A DNA stretch of 64,000 nt, from positions 1 through 64,000 of the forward strand of contig NZ_BIMC01000014.1 of the NCBI RefSeq assembly GCF_004000885.1. Direction: 5' to 3'. The position numbers were made by a program, and so were the translations under genes. A model generated the notes under the pieces. The model made no database searches and was not told where the DNA came from. It worked only from the letters and a program-made list of their open reading frames with translations. How positions within the stretch are numbered: position 1 is the stretch's first letter; each line of letters begins with the position of its first letter. The DNA is from Paenibacillus glucanolyticus NBRC 15330. GTDB taxonomy: Bacteria; Bacillota; Bacilli; Paenibacillales; Paenibacillaceae. Positions 36,037 through 44,908 of this stretch are shown in pieces.

Positions 36037-37044
36037 TTACTTGTTTTTGTTGTCTCCCGGATTATCATTGTTCTCGCCCATCTTGCCGAAGGATCCCCTC
36101 ATTTGCGTGTCGGCTTCGATGTTTTTCAGGTTCATGTAATCCATGACGCCGAGTTGACCGCTGCGAAGGGCTTCAGCCATGGCCAGCGGAACTTGGGATT
36201 CCGATTCCACAACGCGCGCCCTCATCTCTACGACGCGAGCCTTCATCTCTTGTTCCTGCGCAACTGCCATCGCGCGTCGTTCTTCCGCCTTCGCCTGTGC
36301 AATACGCTTGTCGGCTTCAGCCTGTTCGGTCTGCAAATAAGCACCGATGTTCTTGCCTACGTCCACATCCGCGATATCGATGGACAGGATTTCAAATGCG
36401 GTACCGGCATCCAAGCCCTTGGACAGTACCGTTCTGGAGATCAGATCCGGATTTTCCAAAACATCTTTATGAGAGTTACTCGAACCGACGGTTGTAACGA
36501 TACCTTCACCTACACGAGCGATGATCGTTTCTTCCCCGGCGCCCCCGACCAAACGGTCAATGTTGGCACGCACGGTTACACGAGCTTTAACTTTGACTTC
36601 AATCCCGTCTTTTGCAACAGCGGCAACGATTGGCGTCTCAATGACACGCGGGTTAACACTCATCTGAACAGCCTGCAGAACATCGCGTCCCGCAAGATCA
36701 ATTGCGGCTGCACGTTCAAATTCAAGTGGAATATTGGCACGTTGAGCTGCAATCAGGGCATTTACAACCCTGTCTACATTACCGCCTGCCAAATAGTGAC
36801 TTTCCAGCTGATTGATATTTAAACCAAGACCTGCTTTTGTCGCTTTAATCAGCGGATTCACAATTCGGCTTGGCGTTACACGCCGCAGGCGCATAGCCAC
36901 CAATGTTATAATCCCTACGCGAACGCCGGAAGCAATCGCCGAGATCCAGAGCATTAACGGGAAGAAACTGAAAAACACACTAAGTACGATGATCGCGACA
37001 ACCACGATCAACAGAATCGTTATCAAAGAACCATCCAATGCCAT
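36037..37044 (-). CDS. floA: Flotillin-like protein FloA (YqfA)
   Basis: This 335-residue protein has two N-terminal hydrophobic segments (about 5-40), an SPFH domain and a coiled-coil-forming region rich in Glu, Ala and Lys ([24 protein letters not shown] begins about residue 235). FloA organises functional membrane microdomains and membrane fluidity. I chose ATG at 37044 with GGAGGGTG upstream. It follows nfeD by about 96 bases and forms with it the sigma-W operon known in Bacillus. Confidence 0.96.
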   Translation of the reverse strand: MALDGSLITILLIVVVAIIVLSVFFSFFPLMLWISAIASGVRVGIITLVAMRLRRVTPSRIVNPLIKATKAGLGLNINQLESHYLAGGNVDRVVNALIAAQRANIPLEFERAAAIDLAGRDVLQAVQMSVNPRVIETPIVAAVAKDGIEVKVKARVTVRANIDRLVGGAGEETIIARVGEGIVTTVGSSNSHKDVLENPDLISRTVLSKGLDAGTAFEILSIDIADVDVGKNIGAYLQTEQAEADKRIAQAKAEERRAMAVAQEQEMKARVVEMRARVVESESQVPLAMAEALRSGQLGVMDYMNLKNIEADTQMRGSFGKMGENNDNPGDNKNK

Positions 37045-37140
37045 ACTTACTTCACCCTCCATTTGAAAAATATTTTCATCATATCCTGGAACCGATTAAA
37101 ACACTTGCCCTTTTCATACTACACAATTACGTGACGAGGT

Positions 37141-38502
37141 TCACCCTTTTTCTTCCTCTACCACAATTCTAGTACCGTCTGTCTTGATCACTCGGACCGG
37201 GCGACCGGAGTCAATGAATCCTCCCAGCGTGACCACATCCAGACGTCTTCCCTCGAGTTCCATCGTTCCAGCTGGACGGAGCGGCGTAATTGAAGTTCCA
37301 ATGAGACCGATTAATACATCCCGGTCTTCATTCGGAACATATCCCTGCTCCCTCGATAAGCTGTCACTAAGTATGAACTTCCGCCATATCCCGCGTTCCT
37401 TGAATACGAGAGCGACAACGATTACAGCTACAAGAGCCGAGGCGGCGGCAATACCAAGGGACAATGCGACATGCGATGTGCTGTAGGCCGCCAGCACGAC
37501 ACCGGCGATCAAACTGGCTGATCCAATAATGCCCAGTATGCCGAAACTTGGCACAAACAGTTCCAAGGCCAGCATCACAATGCCGATAATAAACAGCAGC
37601 CAGGTCTCCCATCCGGCAAAACCGGCTACCTGATTACCGAAGAAATACAGTACAAATGAGGCCACGCCGAGAATTCCAGGTACGCCGAAGCCCGGTACAA
37701 TGACTTCGATAATAACACCTGCGATACCAATGAATAACAGCAGTGTCATTACCCCAGGGTGTGTTAGGAAGGTAGCCAGCTTTTCCGAGAAAGTCGGCTC
37801 CATCCGGAATACATCCTGAGTGGAATAATCCATCCACGCGATAACCTCTTCGGTGCTGTTTGCAAGCGTATCCGCATAACCCGTCTTGAGTGCTTCATCT
37901 GGCGTCAATGAAATAATATCACCGGGTTGTTTTGTCAATCCGATCTCAGGCATATCAACCTTCAGATTAATGTCAGCCATGCCCATGGCGATATTCTTGT
38001 TTCGCCCGCTTGCTTCAGCAGCACCAGCCATCTTGCTCTTCCACCAGGAAACCAGCTTGGCATCTTCAATTCGGTTTCCTCTGGAATCGACCATATAGGC
38101 TGCACCTATCATGCTGCCATCCGACATAGCAATCTTATCTGCGTTCAGCGCGATATAGCTGCCAGCCGATGCAGCATCCCCTGTAATGTAGGCTACAATA
38201 GGAATATTGCTGTCCTTCATCAAGGTGGCGATTTTCCCAGCCTGATCGACCAGTCCGCCAGGCGTATCAATCTCCAGAACAATGAGCCCGGCCGACATTT
38301 GTTCGGCTTCCTTAAACCCGCGTTCCATGAAACTGGTTAAACCCCGCTCGATCTGCTGTTTAACCGGAATGACATAGACCGACCCGACGTTAGCCGCCAC
38401 TGCAGGCTTTGTCGGACCAAAATACATCCCGATGGATATCAGTATCATAACCGCGGCTGCCGTCAAAGTCAGGAACCTTCGCATCCAGATCTGTCCCTTC
38501 AT
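37141..38502 (-). CDS. nfeD: NfeD-type membrane-bound serine protease (YqeZ)
   Basis: This 453-residue protein has a signal/anchor helix, then a ClpP-class protease domain with LEIDTPGGLVDQ and GDAASAGSYIAL, in which Ser-112 is the likely nucleophile. Four or more transmembrane helices (about 240-340) follow, then a C-terminal OB-like NfeD domain. It is the long form of the family, linked to flotillin function and membrane stress. ATG at 38502 is preceded by AAAGGAGGGAG; the frame runs 12 codons further. A sigma-W promoter precedes it. Confidence 0.94.
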   Translation of the reverse strand: MKGQIWMRRFLTLTAAAVMILISIGMYFGPTKPAVAANVGSVYVIPVKQQIERGLTSFMERGFKEAEQMSAGLIVLEIDTPGGLVDQAGKIATLMKDSNIPIVAYITGDAASAGSYIALNADKIAMSDGSMIGAAYMVDSRGNRIEDAKLVSWWKSKMAGAAEASGRNKNIAMGMADINLKVDMPEIGLTKQPGDIISLTPDEALKTGYADTLANSTEEVIAWMDYSTQDVFRMEPTFSEKLATFLTHPGVMTLLLFIGIAGVIIEVIVPGFGVPGILGVASFVLYFFGNQVAGFAGWETWLLFIIGIVMLALELFVPSFGILGIIGSASLIAGVVLAAYSTSHVALSLGIAAASALVAVIVVALVFKERGIWRKFILSDSLSREQGYVPNEDRDVLIGLIGTSITPLRPAGTMELEGRRLDVVTLGGFIDSGRPVRVIKTDGTRIVVEEEKG

Positions 38503-38618
38503 CTTTCTCCCTCCTTTTCGAATTATTAAGCCATCCATCCCCTAATTCAACAAAATGAGTTCAGCGACCTGCCTTAAGCATAAGCATATGTATTTACTTG
38601 CCCTCATATGGTAGTTAT

Positions 38619-38644
38619 TACGAATCAGAAACGATTTCGTTTCA
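38619..38644 (-). promoter_or_regulatory. Sigma-W-type (ECF) promoter of nfeD-floA
   Basis: On the minus strand TGAAAC (38639-38644) and CGTA (38619-38622) are 16 bases apart, the exact sigma-W pattern. The -35 lies in the inverted repeat GAAACGA/TCGTTTC (38628-38643). The Bacillus yqeZ-yqfAB operon is a known sigma-W target. Confidence 0.82.
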
Positions 38645-38730
38645 AAAAGTATGCCCATCGTTGGAAAAAACCATCGATTAAGTAAACAGCATTTCTAACA
38701 AAGTAAGCGGTTTAGCCACAGAGTAAGAAA

Positions 38731-38759
38731 AAACACCCCTTGAAAAACAAGGGGTGTTT
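38731..38759. terminator. Terminator of rpsU-yqeY
   Basis: A perfect 12-pair stem AAACACCCCTTG/CAAGGGGTGTTT has an A5 loop; T-runs follow on the minus strand (A-runs on plus). Between this and nfeD (38503-38730) I see only the sigma-W promoter. Confidence 0.92.
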
Positions 38760-38770
38760 CACTTATGTTG

Positions 38771-39211
38771 TTACAGAAATTGTTGAACTACTTGATTAAC
38801 AAGCTTTCCGTCTGCACGCCCTTTAACTTTTGGCATGAGAGCGCTCATCACTTTACCCATCTCGGCTTTTGAAGAAGCACCGGTTTCCTGGATGGTCTGC
38901 TGTACAATGACTTTAATTTCTTCTTCAGTAAGCTGTTCCGGGAGGTAGGCGCTAAGGAGCTCAATTTCTGCTTTTGCATCGGCGGCAAGATCGTCGCGTC
39001 CCGCTTTTTCAAATTCTTGGAGGGCATCTTTGCGCTGTTTGATTTCACGACTAAAAATATCAAGCACTTCGTTGTCATCCAAACTTCGTTTCAAATCTAT
39101 TTCAAGATTTTTTATCGTCGAACGAACCATTCGAATCGTTGAGAGTTTGAACTTGTCCTTACTCTTCATCGCTTGCTTCATATCTTCGTTCAATCGTTCG
39201 CTAAGATTCAT
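38771..39211 (-). CDS. yqeY: GatB/YqeY domain-containing protein
   Basis: This 146-residue helical protein has LNEDMKQAMKSKDKFKLSTIRMV at the N-terminus and the C-terminal tRNA-binding-like module with KAEMGKVMSALMPKVKGRADG. The family resembles the tail domain of GatB and may bind tRNA, but no function is proven. It starts 17 bases after rpsU, as in Bacillus, and ends at a strong terminator. Confidence 0.95.
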   Translation of the reverse strand: MNLSERLNEDMKQAMKSKDKFKLSTIRMVRSTIKNLEIDLKRSLDDNEVLDIFSREIKQRKDALQEFEKAGRDDLAADAKAEIELLSAYLPEQLTEEEIKVIVQQTIQETGASSKAEMGKVMSALMPKVKGRADGKLVNQVVQQFL

Positions 39212-39228
39212 GCTTTTTTCAGATCCTC

Positions 39229-39402
39229 CTAAAACTTTCTCTTACGAGCAGCCTCGGACTTTTTCTTGCGCTTTACGCTTGGCTTTTCATAATGCTTGCG
39301 TTTCTTCACTTCAGCCAATACGCCATCTTTAGCAATGGAACGCTTGAAGCGACGAAGTGCAGCATCAATTGTCTCGTTTTTGCGAACTTTAGTTTCAGAC
39401 AC
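39229..39402 (-). CDS. rpsU: 30S ribosomal protein S21
   Basis: This 57-residue, very basic protein has the S21 core ([17 protein letters not shown]) and the tail [17 protein letters not shown]. The start is GTG at 39402 with GGAGGGAGGG before it; the longer frame adds 18 residues not present in S21. S21 helps the 30S subunit bind the mRNA. It has its own strong promoter and leads the rpsU-yqeY operon. Confidence 0.97.
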   Translation of the reverse strand: MSETKVRKNETIDAALRRFKRSIAKDGVLAEVKKRKHYEKPSVKRKKKSEAARKRKF

Positions 39403-39461
39403 CAGTTTTCCCTCCCTCCGACCAGACCGTCCAAGAGCATTAACACGGTTCATCAAACTTC

Positions 39462-39491
39462 ATTATAGGGCAAACCGAAATAGGGTGTCAA
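39462..39491 (-). promoter_or_regulatory. rpsU promoter
   Basis: A perfect TTGACA (39486-39491) and perfect TATAAT (39462-39467) on the minus strand, 18 bases apart, about 60 bases before the GTG start. Confidence 0.85.
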
Positions 39492-39586
39492 CCTTGGGCG
39501 CCTAATTTACAATAGTCTCAACAATTGGAACAACCCCGCAGAGGTCAAACACTGCGAGGTTGATATCGTTCTCTTTATTCCAGATG

Positions 39587-39946
39587 CTATGTATGAGCGG
39601 GTGAAATGCCTGTCAATGCACCTAAACGACGGCCGCCCATCAGATGATAATGTACATGGAACACCGATTGTTCTCCATCAGGTCCGCAGTTGTTAATCAT
39701 CCGATAACCGCTCTCTGCAATGCCAAGCTTGGCCGCAGCTTCTTTTGCTGCTTGGTGCATCTCACCAATCAGCTGCGAATCCTCATCCTGAATATCGTTC
39801 ATGGATGCGATATGCTTCTTGGGAATGATCAATACATGAACAGGTGCTTCCGGGTTAATATTTTGAAATACAAGCACCTTATCATTCTCGAGTACTTTCG
39901 TCGAAGGAAGCTCACCCTCTACAATTTTACAAAAAAGACAATCCAT
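39587..39946 (-). CDS. HIT family nucleotide-binding hydrolase
   Basis: This 119-residue protein opens CLFCKIVEGELPS and has the His triad HVHYH near residue 98, with the preceding GPDGEQSV loop. HinT-like enzymes hydrolyse AMP-lysine or aminoacyl adenylates and related nucleotide phosphoramidates. AAAGGGG lies nine bases before the ATG. Its own promoter and position make it a single-gene unit between the sbcDC operon and rpsU. Confidence 0.93.
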   Translation of the reverse strand: MDCLFCKIVEGELPSTKVLENDKVLVFQNINPEAPVHVLIIPKKHIASMNDIQDEDSQLIGEMHQAAKEAAAKLGIAESGYRMINNCGPDGEQSVFHVHYHLMGGRRLGALTGISPAHT

Positions 39947-39981
39947 GCACGGTTACCCCTTTCATACGTTCTCACGCTTTT

Positions 39982-40011
39982 ATCATATAAGAAAATGGAC
40001 CATGCGTCCAA
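39982..40011 (-). promoter_or_regulatory. Promoter of the HIT family gene
   Basis: TTGGAC (40006-40011) and TATGAT (39982-39987) on the minus strand are 18 bases apart, about 35 bases before the ATG. Confidence 0.65.
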
Positions 40012-40035
40012 TAAATGACTTTATCAGCAGCAGGC

Positions 40036-40087
40036 AAAAAAAAGAGAAGCACCCCTGGAACGCAGCTGTCCAGTAAGGAGGCGCTTC
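40036..40087 (-). terminator. Terminator of the addBA-sbcDC operon
   Basis: On the minus strand a hairpin closed by GAAGC/GCTTC, with further CC-GG and TCCA-TGGA pairing inside, is followed by TC and T8. It lies about 140 bases past the sbcC stop. Confidence 0.75.
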
Positions 40088-40197
40088 ATCATGAGAGCAA
40101 GGGAAAAGTTAGGAATCCCCCATGATCAAGCGCCTGCCCGGTGCTTCTTGTATATGTCGGCTTAACTGTACTATAACAGTGCCTTGTTGCTGTTTCC

Positions 40198-40211
40198 GTG
40201 ATATATATCAC
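40198..40211. other. Perfect 14-base palindrome past sbcC
   Basis: GTGATATATATCAC is fully self-complementary and lies 18 bases past the sbcC stop. It has no known match. It could be a protein-binding site or chance; no gene starts near it. Confidence 0.3.
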
Positions 40212-40228
40212 ATCGACTGCTCTGGCTG

Positions 40229-43200
40229 CTACAGCGATTCGATCGCAAGCTGCGATCCTTCTCCAGCCTGCTCCGCAGGCCGCACGACCAGCTTCCGCGG
40301 CAGACGCGCCCGAAGCTCTGGCACGTGGCTGATGATGCCGACGGTAAGCTTATCGTTATGAAGCCGCTCCAGAGCGGTGATAACCGTCTCCAGCAGTTCC
40401 GGATCCAGGGTGCCAAAGCCTTCATCAAGGAAGAAGAACTGGAGCGGATACTGCCCCCGAAGCTGAATCTGCGCTGAAAGCGCCAAAGCCAAGGCCAGCG
40501 AGGTTAAGAATGTCTCACCGCCGGATAGCGTGGATACCGGCCGCCTTACGCCGCCGTTGGCGTCATCCCGAATGACAAAGCCTCCCCCGGAATCCACCTC
40601 AAGCGAGTAGCGCTGCTTGGTCAAGAAGCGAAGACGCTGGGAAGCAGACTGGCTCACCTGCATCAGCTGCTCTTCCGCAATGTATTCCACGAATGCATTG
40701 CCTCGCAAGCAGGACTGCAGTTTGGACAAGCGCTCGCTTTCCCGTTGAAGGCCAAGGCGCAGCTCTTCCAATTCCATAAACCGGATATGTCGCTTCTCCA
40801 AATCTTCCAGGTCCCGCTCCGCTCTGGCTTTCGCCCGTACGGCCTCCTCATCGGCCGTACGAGCCGCCTGAAGCTCGGCAGAGCTTCGTTCCCATTCCTC
40901 TTGACGGAATGGATCGGTGCCGAGCTTCTGCTCGACGTCCCGCAGCCTTAGCGTCCATTCTCGTTGTCCCTCACGATGCGCCTTCACCAGCTGGGCACAT
41001 CGTTCGGTTTCGCTCTCGGATAAGCAGGCTTCCATAACGGCTGCCTCCGTAACAAACGGCGAGGCTTCCAGTTGCTTCTCCCATGCAAGCTTGGCAGCAA
41101 GATACAGCTCCTGTGCGGCGTTTGCAGCCTGTTCTGCAAGAGCTGCTTCTTTGGCTGCAAGCTGCGCCGCCTCATCGGCCTTTCTGCGCTTGCCTCTGGC
41201 CTGCTCAGCGGATTCCTTCAGAAGCTTCAATCTGGATCGGCATTCGCTCAACAGCTCTTCAGCGGATCGTTCCCCAATCCATGCCTGAAGGCGCTCTTTC
41301 TTGTCTTTCAACACTTCAGCTTTGCCCTCACGCTGGGCATCCCACTGAATCAGCAGCTTCTCCAGCTCACGAAGCTTCTGCTCCAGGCGGAGGACCGCCT
41401 GCTGCTTCTCCTCAATGAAGGGAACGCTTCGTTCAAGCCCTTCCCTAATGGACTCGGACTCCGAATCCTTTTGCTGCATGAGCTGAAAACGATCAGCCGT
41501 CTCTTCCAAAGGAAATGCCGGGTTGTCCTCCTGCCATAAACTTTGAATGTCGGCAGTTTCGGCTTCCAAGCCTGCAAGCTGATCGCGCAGTTGGTTCACT
41601 ATCGTCTGACCATTCTCAGCCGCAGCATTCTGCTTCATGAGCTCCTGTTGGCAAGCGTGGAGGCTCTGCTGAGCCTTGGACGCTTCCATTCGGCACTGCC
41701 CAATGGCAGCTGCCTGTGCTTCCGCTCTTTGCACCAGCCATGCAGTGTCTGAAGCAAGCCTCTCCACATCGTACGGTGTTTCAACAACAGGCACTCCTGA
41801 GGCTGCAGCTTCCACCCATGCTTCGTCCTGCTCCTCACGAGGGCCCTCGAGAAGGAGTTCGCTTCCAGCGAACGGCTCCGTCTGGGCATTCAAATGACTC
41901 ACCAGAGATTCCGCTTCGTTAAGCTGCCCCCGCAGGGTCAATCGGATTTCCTGTATCTGATGTACAATCCGTGACAGTCTATCCAGGTTCTCGTCAGAGG
42001 TCGTATCAGACGGCTCCGAAGCTGCCGCAGGAAGAGGGTGATGCTCGCTTCCGCATACGGGACAAGGCTTACCCTCCTGTAGCTCAAGAGCCAGCGACAT
42101 GGACAAATCATGAAGCTGCTTTTCACGAAGCAATTGATTCATCGCCTGGTTTACCTGGCTGGCCGCAACTGCCGTCCGGTCGGCAAACGCCGCAACTTCA
42201 GCGGCAGAACGCTGCAGATTGCCGGCATGTGCCGAGAGCTTTATGTATCGCTGCTGCAGTTCCACTTCCTGCTTCTGCAGCATACTGAGCCTTAACTCTT
42301 GCTCCTTGAGTTTGATCTCCTGCTGCTTCAGTTCGTGTTCTGCCTTTTCCTTATGCTTACGGGCTGCCCCCAGTGCCTGAACCTTCTGCATCGCCGCATG
42401 AAGCGCCTGACGCTCACCTGAGCGGGTCTCAAGCCCTTTGAGCTTATCCTGCAGCTCCTCCCGCCGTCTGCGTCCTCGTTCAAGTAGCTCCTGCTCCTTC
42501 TGGAGCTGCGCGCCCACCGTCTCGAATTCTTTGCGGGCATCCGCTCGCTGTACATCCAACCGGGCCAACTCGTTGGACAAAACATCCCGCTCTTGCTGCA
42601 ATAAGACAGCTTGCTCGAGCTGCTGCTCACGCAGCACGAGCTTTGGCTCCTCTGCGATGAGCGCTGCCTGGGCAGCTTCATCTGCTGTGCCCGCCTGTTC
42701 AGCAGCCTGCTGAGCTGCTGCAGCCTGCTTGGTGAGCCCCTCGGCATGCCTGAGCCGAGTTTCCCACGTTTTGCCGGTATCACGCCACGTCTCAAGCGCA
42801 GGGAGGACAGCGGCAGCTGCTCCCGTCAGTTCCAGCCGGTGCTCCAGCCGCTTAATCTCTTCCTCTTGAGCAGACAATTCATCCAGCTTGCCCAACAACC
42901 GTTGCTTCTCCATGTCCAGCTCGCGAATTTTTCCCAGAGCTTCATGCGCCTCAATTGTGGCCTGGAGACGGCTGCGGGAGGATACAGCGAGTTTCTTAGC
43001 ATCTTCCAGCGCTGTTTTCGCTTCTGCCAAAGCCTCTTTGCCCGCGCTGCCCAGCCCTTGCTGCTCCGCTTCTATGGATTTCAGGGCACCGTCCGTATCC
43101 TTCACCCGGCGGCTGAGCTTCATGGCAAGCTGATCTCCGTACCTCTCCAAATGAAACAGCCGCTGGAGCATCTGCCTGCGATCGCTGCCCTTCAGGGATA

Positions 43201-43678
43201 GGAATTCGGCGAATTTCCCTTGAGGGAGCACGACCGCACGGGTAAAATCGTCCATCTTCAATCCGATTTTCTCTTCTACGCAGCGGGTGACGTCGGCCAG
43301 CTTATCCGCCATCACTTGCTCCCCTTCGGGTGTAACTTGGATAAAACGGCTGATCGTATTGCTGATGGAGAGCTCATTCACTCGTTTAAATCTCCGCTCT
43401 ACCCGGTATCGCTCCAGCCCGGCAGCAGAAGAAAGCTCAAACGTAAAGGAGACAGACAAGCTGTCCTCCGAATGGTTCATGATTCCCTGGGTGCCGTTAA
43501 CCGCGCGCTCCACTTTCCCGTACATAGCCAGTGTAATGGCATCTAGCAGTGTGGATTTCCCGCTTCCAGTCGGACCGAATATCCCGAAAAGTCCGGTTTC
43601 ACACAACGTTTCAAAATCAATTTCCTGCGTACTGCGGTAGCTCTGCAAACCGGATAACTTCAACAGAATCGGTTTCAT
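40229..43678 (-). CDS. sbcC: Exonuclease SbcC (Rad50-like ATPase)
   Basis: This 1149-residue SMC-like protein has N-terminal Walker A GPTGSGKST (35-43), then long coiled coils rich in Gln, Glu, Ala and Leu. The zinc hook CPVC (about residue 538, KPCPVCGSEHH) lies between them. C-terminal signature STLSGGETFLTSLALAL and Walker B FFLDEGFGTLD complete the ATPase. With SbcD it cleaves hairpins and protein-blocked ends. It starts at the base after the sbcD stop codon. Confidence 0.97.
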   Translation of the reverse strand: MKPILLKLSGLQSYRSTQEIDFETLCETGLFGIFGPTGSGKSTLLDAITLAMYGKVERAVNGTQGIMNHSEDSLSVSFTFELSSAAGLERYRVERRFKRVNELSISNTISRFIQVTPEGEQVMADKLADVTRCVEEKIGLKMDDFTRAVVLPQGKFAEFLSLKGSDRRQMLQRLFHLERYGDQLAMKLSRRVKDTDGALKSIEAEQQGLGSAGKEALAEAKTALEDAKKLAVSSRSRLQATIEAHEALGKIRELDMEKQRLLGKLDELSAQEEEIKRLEHRLELTGAAAAVLPALETWRDTGKTWETRLRHAEGLTKQAAAAQQAAEQAGTADEAAQAALIAEEPKLVLREQQLEQAVLLQQERDVLSNELARLDVQRADARKEFETVGAQLQKEQELLERGRRRREELQDKLKGLETRSGERQALHAAMQKVQALGAARKHKEKAEHELKQQEIKLKEQELRLSMLQKQEVELQQRYIKLSAHAGNLQRSAAEVAAFADRTAVAASQVNQAMNQLLREKQLHDLSMSLALELQEGKPCPVCGSEHHPLPAAASEPSDTTSDENLDRLSRIVHQIQEIRLTLRGQLNEAESLVSHLNAQTEPFAGSELLLEGPREEQDEAWVEAAASGVPVVETPYDVERLASDTAWLVQRAEAQAAAIGQCRMEASKAQQSLHACQQELMKQNAAAENGQTIVNQLRDQLAGLEAETADIQSLWQEDNPAFPLEETADRFQLMQQKDSESESIREGLERSVPFIEEKQQAVLRLEQKLRELEKLLIQWDAQREGKAEVLKDKKERLQAWIGERSAEELLSECRSRLKLLKESAEQARGKRRKADEAAQLAAKEAALAEQAANAAQELYLAAKLAWEKQLEASPFVTEAAVMEACLSESETERCAQLVKAHREGQREWTLRLRDVEQKLGTDPFRQEEWERSSAELQAARTADEEAVRAKARAERDLEDLEKRHIRFMELEELRLGLQRESERLSKLQSCLRGNAFVEYIAEEQLMQVSQSASQRLRFLTKQRYSLEVDSGGGFVIRDDANGGVRRPVSTLSGGETFLTSLALALALSAQIQLRGQYPLQFFFLDEGFGTLDPELLETVITALERLHNDKLTVGIISHVPELRARLPRKLVVRPAEQAGEGSQLAIESL

Positions 43679-44857
43679 CTACGCTTTCACCTCCGTCCCG
43701 TCGGGTTCCTCTTCCTCTACAAGCTCCAGGAACAAATCAACCAGATGGTCCTCGGGCTCCGCCCCGCCGGTTTGCCGCTGATAGAACTTGCGGAACAGAT
43801 CTGGTAGCGGCAGTCGGGAACGCTCATTCTCCAGCTCCAGCGCCTCCATCTCCGGATATACCGGGCGAATGTGAACAATCCCGTCCCTGCTCTTGCGCAG
43901 GCGCTGGATGTCCGCAAGCCCCATGGCCTCCGTCAAGGATACCTCCAGATCGATAAAGGCATCTGGATCACGACCCTCATCAAGCCACTGATAAACTTCC
44001 TCCAAGCCGCCCTTTGCCTTCCAGCGAACTAGCGAACGACCGCTGCTTAGAAACAGCTCCTCAATCACGGGGACTCCACCTGGCGACACGTCAACCATCG
44101 TCACAGATTTGGCCTGCCCAGCTTCCGAGAAGCTGTAAGCCAGCGGTGAACCGCTGTAGCGGATGATCCCCTCCCCTTTCACAGCCTGAGAGCGATGCAA
44201 ATGACCCAGCGCCGTATAGGCTGCGCCGACAGAGAGTGCGGACGGATCGACCGTATAAGCTCCGCCAACCTGTATCGGTCGTTCAGAATCGCTCTCAACG
44301 CCGCCAAGAACATAAATATGGCTCATAGCCAGGTTAATCGTCTGCGGGGAAAACTCCCGTGCCATCATCCTCATCAGTTTCCCTACTCTTTCGCTATAAG
44401 CACGGCGGAGCTGGTCCTCGTCCCCATCCACCGAGAGCAGTTCATTCAACCGCGCCTCCGAGGGATAGGGAAGAGCGGCTATCTTGGCTGTTTCTCCCGT
44501 ACGTGCCGCCGAAACAGTCACGGCATTGGCGATAGGAGTTCCAATGAGGGTAATGCCCCTGGTCGAAACAAGCGGCGTGATGGATGCCACACGCTCCGGC
44601 TGATCATGATTGCCGGCAATGACCACCATCGGGCGGCCTCCCTCTGTCAGCCTGGCTGCCGCATCATAAAACAGCTGCTCCGCTGCCGCAGGCGGATTTA
44701 CGGAATCATAGACATCTCCCGCCATAAGGATCAGGTCTGCCTTCTGATCCTTAGCCAGCTCAACCACCTCATCCAGAAAGTGCTCCTGCTCCGCCAGCCG
44801 GCTCCGTCCTTCAAGCGTTCGCCCCAAGTGCCAGTCTCCGGTGTGCAAAATACGCAT
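43679..44857 (-). CDS. sbcD: Exonuclease SbcD (Mre11-like nuclease)
   Basis: This 392-residue metallophosphoesterase has the motifs GDWHLGR, MAGDVYDS, IAGNHDQ and LGHLH that bind two metal ions. It is the nuclease subunit of SbcCD. ATG at 44857 with GAGGAG upstream is preferred; the frame continues 14 codons earlier without signal. It lies 51 bases downstream of addA in the same operon. Confidence 0.97.
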   Translation of the reverse strand: MRILHTGDWHLGRTLEGRSRLAEQEHFLDEVVELAKDQKADLILMAGDVYDSVNPPAAAEQLFYDAAARLTEGGRPMVVIAGNHDQPERVASITPLVSTRGITLIGTPIANAVTVSAARTGETAKIAALPYPSEARLNELLSVDGDEDQLRRAYSERVGKLMRMMAREFSPQTINLAMSHIYVLGGVESDSERPIQVGGAYTVDPSALSVGAAYTALGHLHRSQAVKGEGIIRYSGSPLAYSFSEAGQAKSVTMVDVSPGGVPVIEELFLSSGRSLVRWKAKGGLEEVYQWLDEGRDPDAFIDLEVSLTEAMGLADIQRLRKSRDGIVHIRPVYPEMEALELENERSRLPLPDLFRKFYQRQTGGAEPEDHLVDLFLELVEEEEPDGTEVKA

Positions 44858-44908
44858 CGCAAATCTCCTCTCCCAAACTTCCAACAAACTCAAACTCACT
44901 ACAATGGG

